Below are positions 1 through 10,246 of a DNA stretch of 64,000 bases, one piece after another. Position 1 is the stretch's first letter. The number at the start of each line of letters is the position of its first letter. The stretch covers positions 15,132,491-15,196,490 of the forward strand of contig OX442317.1 of assembly GCA_949358305.1 (NCBI GenBank), given 5' to 3'. Under the pieces are notes generated by a model that was given only the letters and a program-made list of their open reading frames with translations, searched no databases and was not told where the DNA came from. The stretch is from Strigamia acuminata (Eukaryota; Arthropoda; Chilopoda; Geophilomorpha; Linotaeniidae). The translations under genes were made by a program, and so were the position numbers.

Positions 1-3000
1 GTTTTAGCAACATCCAAGCAATGATTTGGGAGAATAGACTTTTGATCTCATCACAGTTGACTTAGCACAAACACCACAAGACCAATGTCTCTGAATGTTC
101 TGAAATAGTGTTTAAACCTTAGTAGAAGGCTTCAATGTAAGTTTTAGCAACATCCAAGCAATGATTTGGAAGAATAAACTTTTGATCTCATTTGACATCA
201 CAGTTGACTTAGCACAAACACCACAAGACCAATGTCTCTGAATGTTCAGAAATAGTGTTTAAACCTTAGTAGAAGGCTTCAATGTAAGTTTTAGCAACAT
301 CCAAGCAATAATTTGAAAGAATAAACTTTTGATCTCATTTGACATCACAGTTGACTTAGCACAAACACCACAAACCAATGTCTCTGAATGTTCTGAAATA
401 GTGTTTAAACCTTAGTAGAAGGCTTCAATGTAAGTTTTAGCAACATCCAAGCAATGATTTGGGAGAGTAGACTTTTGATCTCATCACAGTTGACTTAGCA
501 CAAACACCACAAGACCAATGTCTCTAAATGTTCTGAAATAGTGTTTAAACCTTAGTAGACGGCTTCAATGTAAGTTTTAGCAACATCCAAGCAATGATTT
601 GGGAGAGTAGACTTTTGATCTCATCACAGTTGACTTAGCACAAACACCACAAGACCAATGTCTCTAAATGTTCTGAAATAGTGTTTAAACCTTAGTAGGC
701 GGCTTCAATGTAAGTTTTAGCAACATCCAAGCAATGATTTGGGAGAATAGACTTTTGATCTCATCACAGTTGACTTAGCACAAACACCACAAGACCAATG
801 TCTCTAAATGTTCTGAAATAGTGTTTAAACCTTAGTAGACGGCTTCAATGTAAGTTTTAGCAACATCCAAGCAATGATTTGGGAGAATAGACTTTTGATC
901 TCATCACAGTTGACTTAGCACAAACATCACAAGACCAATGTCTCTGAATGTTCTGAAATAGTGTTTAAACCTTAGTAGAAAGCTTTAATGTAAGTTTTAG
1001 CAACATCCAAGAAATGATTTGGGAAAATAGACTTTTGATCTCATCACAGTTGACTTAGCACAAACACCACAAGACCAATGTCTCTAAATGTTCTGAAATA
1101 GTGTTTAAACCTTAGTAGACGGCTTCAATGTAAGTTTTAGCAACATCCAAGCAATGATTTGAGAGAATAGACTTTTGATCTCATCACAGTTGACTTAGCA
1201 CAAACACCACAAGACCAATGTCTCTGAATGTTTTGAAATAGTGTTTAAACTTTAGTAGAAGGCTTCAATGTTAGTTTTAGCAACATCCAAGCAATAATTT
1301 GAAAGAATAAACTTTTGATCTCATTTGACATCACAGTTGACTTAGCACAAACACCACAAGACCAATGTCTCTGAATGTTCAGAAATAGTGTTTAAACCTT
1401 AGTAGAAGGCTTCAATGTAAGTTTTAGCAACATCCAAGCAATAATTTGAAAGAATAAACTTTTGATCTCATTTGACATCACAGTTGACTTAGCACAAACA
1501 CCACAAGACCAATGTCTCTGAATGTTCAGAAATAGTGTTTAAACCTTAGTAGAAGGCTTCAATGTAAGTTTTAGCAACATCCAAGCAATAATTTGAAAGA
1601 ATAAACTTTTGATCTCATTTGACATCACAGTTGACTTAGCACAAACACCACAAACCAATGTCTCTGAATGTTCTGAAATAGTGTTTAAACCTTAGTAGAA
1701 GGCTTCAATGTAAGTTTTAGCAACATCCAAGCAATGATTTGGGAGAATAGACTTTTGATCTCATCACAGTTGACTTAGCACAAACACCACAAGACCAATG
1801 TCTCTGAATGTTCAGAAATAGTGTTTAAACCTTAGTAGAAGGCTTCAATGTAAGTTTTAGCAACATCCAAGCAATAATTTGAAAGAATAAACTTTTGATC
1901 TCATTTGACATCACAGTTGACTTAGCACAAACACCACAAACCAATGTCTCTGAATGTTCTGAAATAGTGTTTAAACCTTAGTAGAAGGCTTCAATGTAAG
2001 TTTTAGCAACATCCAAGCAATGATTTGGGAGAGTAGACTTTTGATCTCATCACAGTTGACTTAGCACAAACACCACAAGACCAATGTCTCTAAATGTTCT
2101 GAAATAGTGTTTAAACCTTAGTAGACGGCTTCAATGTAAGTTTTAGCAACATCCAAGCAATGATTTGGGAGAATAGACTTTTGATCTCATCACAGTTGAC
2201 TTAGCACAAACACCACAAGACCAATGTCTCTGAATGTTCTGAAATAGTGTTTAAACTTTAGTAGAAGGCTTCAATGTTAGTTTTAGCAACATCCAAGCAA
2301 TAATTTGAAAAAATAAACTTTTGATCTCATTTGACATCACAGTTGACTTAGCACAAACACCACAAGACCAATGTCTCTGAATGTTCTGAAATAGTGTTTA
2401 AACCTTAGTAGAAGGCTTCAATGTAAGTTTTAGCAACATCCAAGCAATGATTTGGGAGAGTAGACTTTTGATCTCATCACAGTTGACTTAGCACAAACAC
2501 CACAAGACCAATGTCTCTAAATGTTCTGAAATAGTGTTTAAACCTTAGTAGACGGCTTCAATGTAAGTTTTAGCAACATCCAAGCAATGATTTGGGAGAA
2601 TAGACTTTTGATCTCATCACAGTTGACTTAGCACAAACACCACAAGACCAATGTCTCTGAATGTTCAGAAATAGTGTTTAAACCTTAGTAGAAGGCTTCA
2701 ATGTAAGTTTTAGCAACATCCAAGCAATAATTTGAAAGAATAAACTTTTGATCTCATTTGACATCACAGTTGACTTAGCACAAACACCACAAACCAATGT
2801 CTCTGAATGTTCTGAAATAGTGTTTAAACCTTAGTAGAAGGCTTCAATGTAAGTTTTAGCAACATCCAAGCAATGATTTGGGAGAGTAGACTTTTGATCT
2901 CATCACAGTTGACTTAGCACAAACACCACAAGACCAATGTCTCTAAATGTTCTGAAATAGTGTTTAAACCTTTGTAGACGGCTTCAATGTAAGTTTTAGC

Positions 3001-6000
3001 AACATCCAAGCAATGATTTGGGAGAATAGACTTTTGATCTCATCACAGTTGACTTAGCACAAACACCACAAGACCAATGTCTCTGAATGTTCTGAAATAG
3101 TGTTTAAACTTTAGTAGAAGGCTTCAATGTTAGTTTTAGCAACATCCAAGCAATAATTTGAAAAAATAAACTTTTGATCTCATTTGACATCACAGTTGAC
3201 TTAGCACAAACACCACAAGACCAATGTCTCTGAATGTTCTGAAATAGTGTTTAAACCTTAGTAGAAGGCTTCAATGTAAGTTTTAGCAACATCCAAGCAA
3301 TGATTTGGGAGAGTAGACTTTTGATCTCATCACAGTTGACTTAGCACAAACACCACAAGACCAATGTCTCTAAATGTTCTGAAATAGTGTTTAAACCTTA
3401 GTAGACGGCTTCAATGTAAGTTTTAGCAACATCCAAGCAATGATTTGGGAGAATAGACTTTTGATCTCATCACAGTTGACTTAGCACAAACATCACAAGA
3501 CCAATGTCTCTGAATGTTCTGAAATAGTGTTTAAACCTTAGTAGAAGGCTTCAATGTAAGTTTTAGCAACATCCAAGCAATGATTTGGAAGAATAAACTT
3601 TTGATCTCATTTGACATCACAGTTGACTTAGCACAAACACCACAAACCAATGTCTCTGAATGTTCTGAAATAGTGTTTAAACCTTAGTAGGCGGCTTCAA
3701 TGTAAGTTTTAGCAACATCCAAGCAATGATTTGGGAGAGTAGACTTTTGATCTCATCACAGTTGACTTAGCACAAACACCACAAGACCAATGTCTCTAAA
3801 TGTTCTGAAATAGTGTTTAAACCTTAGTAGACGGCTTCAATGTAAGTTTTAGCAACATCCAAGCAATGATTTGGGAGAATAGACTTTTGATCTCATCACA
3901 GTTGACTTAGCACAAACACCACAAGACCAATGTCTCTGAATGTTCTGAAATAGTGTTTAAACTTTAGTAGAAGGCTTCAATGTTAGTTTTAGCAACATCC
4001 AAGCAATAATTTGAAAAAATAAACTTTTGATCTCATTTGACATCACAGTTGACTTAGCACAAACACCACAAGACCAATGTCTCTGAATGTTCTGAAATAG
4101 TGTTTAAACCTTAGTAGAAGGCTTCAATGTAAGTTTTAGCAACATCCAAGCAATGATTTGGGAGAGTAGACTTTTGATCTCATCACAGTTGACTTAGCAC
4201 AAACACCACAAGACCAATGTCTCTAAATGTTCTGAAATAGTGTTTAAACCTTAGTAGACGGCTTCAATGTAAGTTTTAGCAACATCCAAGCAATGATTTG
4301 GGAGAGTAGACTTTTGATCTCATCACAGTTGACTTAGCACAAACACCACAAGACCAATGTCTCTAAATGTTCTGAAATAGTGTTTAAACCTTAGTAGGCG
4401 GCTTCAATGTAAGTTTTAGCAACATCCAAGCAATGATTTGGGAGAATAGACTTTTGATCTCATCACAGTTGACTTAGCACAAACACCACAAGACCAATGT
4501 CTCTGAATGTTCTGAAATAGTGTTTAAACCTTAGTAGAAGGCTTCAATGTTAGTTTTAGCAACATCCAAGCAATAATTTGAAAGAATAAACTTTTGATCT
4601 CATTTGACATCACAGTTGACTTAGCACAAACATCACAAGACCAATGTCTCTGAATGTTCTGAAATAGTGTTTAAACTTTAGTAGAAGGCTTCAATGTAAG
4701 TTTTAGCAACATCCAAGCAATGATTTGGAAGAATAAACTTTTGATCTCATTTGACATCACAGTTGACTTAGCACAAACACCACAAGACCAATGTCTCTGA
4801 ATGTTCTGAAATAGTGCTTAAACTTTAGTAGAAGGCTTCAATGTAAGTTTTAGCAACATCCAAGCAATGATTTGGGAGAATAGACTTGTGATCTCATCAC
4901 AGTTGACTTAGCACAAACACCACAAGACCAATGTCTCTAAATGTTCTGAAATAGTGTTTAAACCTTAGTAGACGGCTTCAATGTAAGTTTTAGCAACATC
5001 CAAGCAATGATTTGGGAGAATAGACTTTTGATCTCATCACAGTTGACTTAGCACAAACACCACAAGACCAATGTCTCTGAATGTTCTGAAATAGTGTTTA
5101 AACTTTAGTAGAAGGCTTCAATGTAAGTTTTAGCAACATCCAAGCAATGATTTGGAAGAATAAACTTTTGATCTCATTTGACATCACAGTTGACTTAGCA
5201 CAAACACCACAAGACCAATGTCTCTGAATGTTCAGAAATAGAGTTTAAACCTTAGTAGAAGGCTTCAATGTAAGTTTTAGCAACATCCAAGCAATAATTT
5301 GAAAGAATAAACTTTTGATCTCATTTGACATCACAGTTGACTTAGCACAAACACCACAAACCAATGTCTCTGAATGTTCTAAAATAGTGTTTAAACCTTA
5401 GTAGAAGGCTTCAATGTAAGTTTTAGCAACATCCAAGCAATGATTTGGGAGAATAGACTTTTGATCTCATCACAGTTGACTTAGCACAAACATCACAAGA
5501 CCAATGTCTCTGAATGTTCTGAAATAGTGTTTAAACCTTAGTAGAAAGCTTTAATGTAAGTTTTAGCAACATCCAAGAAATGATTTGGGAAAATAGACTT
5601 TTGATCTCATCACAGTTGACTTAGCACAAACACCACAAGACCAATGTCTCTAAATGTTCTGAAATAGTGTTTAAACCTTAGTAGACGGCTTCAATGTAAG
5701 TTTTAGCAACATCCAAGCAATGATTTGGGAGAATAGACTTTTGATCTCATCACAGTTGACTTAGCACAAACACCACAAGACCAATGTCTCTGAATGTTCT
5801 GAAATAGTGTTTAAACCTTAGTAGAAGCCTTCAATGTTAGTTTTAGCAACATCCAAGCAATAATTTGAAAGAATAAACTTTTGATCTCATTTGACATCAC
5901 AGTTGACTTAGCACAAACACCACAAGACCAATGTCTCTGAATGTTCTGAAATAGTGTTTAAACCTTAGTAGAAGGCTTCAATGTAAGTTTTAGCAACATC

Positions 6001-7639
6001 CAAGCAATGATTTGGGAGAGTAGACTTTTGATCTCATCACAGTTGACTTAGCACAAACACCACAAGACCAATGTCTCTAAATGTTCTGAAATAGTGTTTA
6101 AACCTTAGTAGACGGCTTCAATGTAAGTTTTAGCAACATCCAAGCAATGATTTGGGAGAATAGACTTTTGATCTCATCACAGTTGACTTAGCACAAACAC
6201 CACAAGACCAATGTCTCTGAATGTTCTGAAATAGTGTTTAAACTTTAGTAGAAGGCTTCAATGTTAGTTTTAGCAACATCCAAGCAATAATTTGAAAGAA
6301 TAAACTTTTGATCTCATTTGACATCACAGTTGACTTAGCACAAACACCACAAACCAATGTCTCTGAATGTTCAGAAATAGTGTTTAAACCTTAGTAGAAG
6401 GCTTCAATGTAAGTTTTAGCAACATCCAAGCAATAATTTGAAAGAATAAACTTTTGATCTCATTTGACATCACAGTTGACTTAGCACAAACACCACAAAC
6501 CAATGTCTCTGAATGTTCTGAAATAGTGTTTAAACCTTAGTAGAAGGCTTCAATGTAAGTTTTAGCAACATCCAAGCAATGATTTGGGAGAGTAGACTTT
6601 TGATCTCATCACAGTTGACTTAGCACAAACACCACAAGACCAATGTCTCTAAATGTTCTGAAATAGTGTTTAAACCTTAGTAGACGGCTTCAATGTAAGT
6701 TTTAGCAACATCCAAGCAATGATTTGGGAGAATAGACTTTTGATCTCATCACAGTTGACTTAGCACAAACACCACAAGACCAATGTCTCTGAATGTTCTG
6801 AAATAGTGTTTAAACTTTAGTAGAAGGCTTCAATGTTAGTTTTAGCAACATCCAAGCAATAATTTGAAAGAATAAACTTTTGATCTCATTTGACATCACA
6901 GTTGACTTAGCACAAATACCACAAGACCAATGTCTCTGAATGTTCAGAAATAGTGTTTAAACCTTAGTAGAAGGCTTCAATGTAAGTTTTAGCAACATCC
7001 AAGCAATAATTTGAAAGAATAAACTTTTGATCTCATTTGACATCACAGTTGACTTAGCACAAACACCACAAACCAATGTCTCTGAATGTTCTGAAATAGT
7101 GTTTAAACCTTAGTAGAAGGCTTCAATGTAAGTTTTAGCAACATCCAAGCAATGATTTGGGAGAATAGACTTTTGATCTCATCACAGTTGACTTAGCACA
7201 AACATCACAAGACCAATGTCTCTGAATGTTCTGAAATAGTGTTTAAACCTTAGTAGAAAGCTTTAATGTAAGTTTTAGCAACATCCAAGAAATGATTTGG
7301 GAAAATAGACTTTTGATCTCATCACAGTTGACTTAGCACAAACACCACAAGACCAATGTCTCTGAATGTTCAGAAATAGTGTTTAAACCTTAGTAGAAGG
7401 CTTCAATGTAAGTTTTAGCAACATCCAAGCAATAATTTGAAAGAATAAACTTTTGATCTCATTTGACATCACAGTTGACTTAGCACAAACACCACAAACC
7501 AATGTCTCTGAATGTTCTGAAATAGTGTTTAAACCTTAGTAGAAGGCTTCAATGTAAGTTTTAGCAACATCCAAGCAATGATTTGGGAGAGTAGACTTTT
7601 GATCTCATCACAGTTGACTTAGCACAAACACCACAAGAC
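1..7639. repeat. Tandem satellite array, block 1
   Basis: Head-to-tail monomers begin at 1, 141, 288 and 434, giving lengths of 140, 147 and 146 bp. Every monomer contains GTTTTAGCAACATCCAAG, a GTTGACTTAGCACAAAC stretch and the 8-bp palindrome GTTTAAAC. Two classes alternate. The short class (140 bp) has GATTTGGGAGAATAGAC and TCATCACAG. The long class (146-147 bp) has AATTTGAAAGAATAAAC and a 7-bp insertion giving TCATTTGACATCACAG; the 146-bp form also lacks one G in ACAAGACC. No long open frame crosses the monomers. The array runs off the left edge and is cut at 7639 by a BEL element. A (peri)centromeric or heterochromatic location is inferred only from structure. Confidence 0.97.
2308..4013. 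repeat. 853-bp higher-order repeat, two periods
   Basis: A private variant, six A residues in TTGAAAAAATAAAC, recurs at 2308, 3161 and 4014, exactly 853 bp apart each time. One unit is six monomers in the length order 147, 140, 140, 146, 140, 140. A third unit starts at 4014 with the same first two monomers and then departs from the pattern. This shows multi-monomer units being copied together. Confidence 0.85.
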
Positions 7640-8270
7640 TGTTGCAACCTGTTGCAAACAGAGTGGAATATAAATTGATACTGCTTTTTATTTGCCATTT
7701 TATTGTCCTATTAAATATTCAAAGTGTTGTTAAATTTTGCTTCTAATAGTTTGACTTACATTTCAGGTGTTTTTTGTGTCATATTAAAGCTTTTAGTTCA
7801 TTATTTTCTTATATTGTTATGAATTTTGGGTATTGTGTGTTTAAATAGACTTATTCTAGTGTGTTTTATTTTGCATAACATTTTAATCTTATTTTACAGG
7901 ATTTTTTGCATTATTAAAACTATTAAAGTGTTTTATGATACTGTTGTTTATTAAAATATGATATTTCATTGTCTATTGCATTCATTTCAAGTGTTATTTA
8001 TAAGAATTTGTCTTATATTATCAATTCCTATTCATTTTGTGTGTTTCCGTGTGAAATTGGGTGCATCCGTCGTCAAACAGTTCACTAGTGTAATTGGAGT
8101 GACGTCATATTTCGAAATCTAGTTCGGTTTTGACTCCAACTTCTAACCTTTCGTTTTCATTGAATTCTTGTCGTTAGAATTGATCCTAATATTGTTTTAG
8201 ACTAATTCAGGGGTGATCTGTCGATCTGTGCACTTAGTTTCTTTCCCGGAGCAGCCGTTTTGTCTGTACG

Positions 8271-8316
8271 AACGATCGTGACGGACCTCGCATATGCGTT
8301 GCCGTCCGCGATCGTT
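8271..8316 (+). promoter_or_regulatory. Predicted RNA hairpin in BEL LTR
   Basis: The arms are AACGATCG+CGGAC (8271-8278 and 8282-8286, with a 3-nt TGA bulge) and GTCCGCGATCGTT (8304-8316): 13 Watson-Crick pairs. The 17-nt loop contains the palindrome CGCATATGCG (8289-8298). Copies lie at 16195-16240, 27854-27899 and 35778-35823. A hairpin with a different sequence occupies the corresponding place in the minus-strand subfamily LTRs. Confidence 0.6.
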
Positions 8317-8849
8317 TCTTTTCTTTCAAGACTAATTTTCATGTGTATTCTTATTAAAAGTGCTTTATTTTGAAGGAAATTACTTTTCCTAAGTGTATTT
8401 ATTAGTAACATTACCTAGTATTTGCTATATTCTTGTGTCAGAATTCAAATGTCGTGTTTTGCCGCTCTTATTGAGTTGTACGGGCGCCATGTTGGATTTA
8501 TTCGCTAATTTCGTTATTAAATCGATTCTATTGTATTATTAATACTTCTTTTGCATTTACTATTTCATTTCATTGTATTTTAGTGCATATTATTTACCAT
8601 TTCAGTGATTTTGTGAGGTTTTAAATTCAAATCTTTGCATTACGTAACTTTGCTGTATTCTGATTGGCTGAGCCGATCGTCTGCTTCCCGATCGATTCTT
8701 TCTGTATTTTCTCATTGTTTTAAGTGTTTTTGAGCATTGTTACCATTTACTTTTATGTTCCTGACATCTTTGTGGTCATTTTGACATATTGCAATTTGAT
8801 TTTAATGCATTTTTGAGCAATCGCTCACTCCAATGTATTTCATTTTTCT

Positions 8850-8867
8850 CCGTTGTCATAGCAACGG
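8850..8867 (+). promoter_or_regulatory. X-box-like palindrome (possible RFX site)
   Basis: CCGTTGTCATAGCAACGG is an inverted repeat with 6-bp arms. It resembles the RFX-family X-box consensus GTTGCCATGGCAAC. Copies are at 16774-16791, 28433-28450 and 36357-36374. The homologous site in the minus-strand subfamily is a better palindrome. Binding is inferred from motif similarity only. Confidence 0.45.
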
Positions 8868-8983
8868 AATTTCTCAATTGTGTTTTTTACCTTGGCGCGT
8901 GCCGTGACCATTGTTTTGCACGTGCATTTTCTTTGTTAGCCAACGTACATTCGTGTATTTGGTCAGTTATCATTCTACTTCCG

Positions 8984-8989
8984 AATAAA
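8984..8989 (+). promoter_or_regulatory. Poly(A) signal AATAAA in BEL LTR
   Basis: AATAAA is followed by a T/G-rich stretch, about 290 bp before the LTR end, a plausible R/U5 arrangement. The matching place in the minus-strand subfamily LTR carries the ATTAAA variant (43063-43068 on the complement). Confidence 0.5.
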
Positions 8990-9280
8990 TAAGTTGTTTT
9001 ATGTTATCTCCTGGAGTTTTTACTTTCGTCGCCATTACAATGTGTCGGGAGTAGCCAAACATTTTCCCAGACTGGTCAATGGTTAAGCGGACACTTGGAT
9101 ACCATTCAACAGTAGTTTCTACAGGGATTCCTTCATTCTCCAATGCATTTCGGGACAAATTAAATCTGTTTCCACACGGTATACGTACTAACCTCACTAT
9201 ACGATCGTTTGAGTGGATTGGCGGGAGATTCAAAACGCCATGGCTCAGTTCTTTTCTGTCCTGTGTGATTGACCGCTACA

Positions 9281-10246
9281 TAGGATACGAATTTATGGTG
9301 CACGTGACCAGGATTCCGTCTGAAATCTGTGAGTTTTTCCGGTTCGTCATTGATACGGTTCTATGCGTGATTGATGCGACGGGAGAAGTATACGTTCGGG
9401 ATTCGTCGTCTGCTAGAACAATCATCGTTCAACGTGACAACAGTCACAACGGGGATTCGTTTGGCGCCGAATACGAACAATTGAGTGTCATCAGCGGGAT
9501 TCTACGGTCGCCATCTTGGATTTGGATAACACAACGCGCTGTGCTGGAAAGCTGGTTTGCCCCTGAAATTATTGCATTTTCTTTTGTTTTTCATTCTATT
9601 TGTGTGTTTTGGAGATTTTTATTGCATGAGGGTGTTGTATTGGGTATTCCATTGTTGTTTTTGCTTTTTCATTTGCTAGTCTTAAAGGGAAATTTCGTAA
9701 AGTGTATTTTATTGAAAATCTTAAAAGTGTTCTATTTAATTTTGTGCATGCATCTCCATATAACTGCCATAAGCAGGGGAGATTAGATTCTTTTGATGCT
9801 AGTTACTGGTCAGTCTCTCATTGCAAGGGCTGTCAGTTATTATCTTGAATTTTATGATAGAGTTTTGGCGAGATTTGTTCCAAACGAACCGTCAATTATT
9901 TCAAAACTGTGCAGGACTTTTTGAGTCACGTTTTTCATACGTGATCAAGGTCGCTCGTCTGTTTTAGCATCCTTGATTGTTAAAACATTCGATATTCGTG
10001 TATTTTCAATTTGCTTTTCTTGTCACGTGGGCATTAAAACTTTGAAAAATTCAGTTCTTTTTAAGTGTGAAATTTCTGATTTTATTCTTTTTGGGGTATA
10101 AAATTGTGATTTTATTCTTTTTAAGTTTTCATTCATTTTGAAGTGTAAAATTTTGAATTTTATTCTTTTTGAGTTTCATTGCAAAGTGTTATTTTGTTGT
10201 TCAAGTTATTGTCTTCTGTTTTAAAATTGATCGCCGTGAATTTGAA
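9281..10246 (+). other. BEL P1 leader between 5' LTR and gag
   Basis: 966-bp untranslated leader. The primer-binding site starts 15 nt in. The first half shares long blocks with the minus-strand subfamily leader, including YCGTCGTCTGCT, ACACAACGCGCTG, the stretch around TTATTGCATGAGGG and GGGGAGATTAGATT. This suggests cis-acting RNA such as packaging or dimerisation signals. The last ~150 bp is a run of imperfect tandem repeats built on TTTTATTCTTTTT. An open frame from an ATG at 9079 inside the LTR runs through the PBS to a TAG at 9784-9786 (235 codons, hydrophobic C-terminal half); I judge it probably non-coding (see findings). Confidence 0.75.
9296..9315 (+). other. Primer-binding site, tRNA-His type
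   Basis: TGGTGCACGTGACCAGGATT lies 15 nt downstream of the LTR. The minus-strand subfamily has TGGTGCCGTGACCAGGATT at exactly the same 15-nt distance. The latter is complementary to the eukaryotic tRNA-His 3' end as I recall it (AATCCTGGTCACGGCACCA). The P version differs by one extra A after TGGTGC. Confidence 0.7.

Larger units (their letters stand above)
7640..9280 (+). repeat. BEL P1 5' LTR
   Basis: Repeated almost exactly at 15564-17204. It opens with a duplicated decamer (TGTTGCAACC then TGTTGCAAAC), so the terminal octamer TGTTGCAA occurs twice. Visible regulatory elements, in order: CRE-type palindrome TGACGTCA at 8100-8107; a hairpin at 8271-8316; an inverted CCAAT box (ATTGG) at 8663-8667 in CTGATTGGCTG; an X-box-like palindrome at 8850-8867; and AATAAA at 8984-8989 followed by a GT-rich stretch. 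The same order is found in the diverged minus-strand subfamily. I could not place a convincing TATA box. Small open frames inside the LTR look incidental. Confidence 0.95.

Noticed and set aside
1-7639. Regularly spaced repeats resembling a CRISPR array
   Set aside because: The monomers are contiguous 140-147-bp units with no unique spacers and no cas genes, in a eukaryotic context. This is satellite DNA.
8202-9233. Small frames within the BEL LTRs on both strands
   Set aside because: Short, without domains, overlapping each other, and repeated only because the LTR is repeated.
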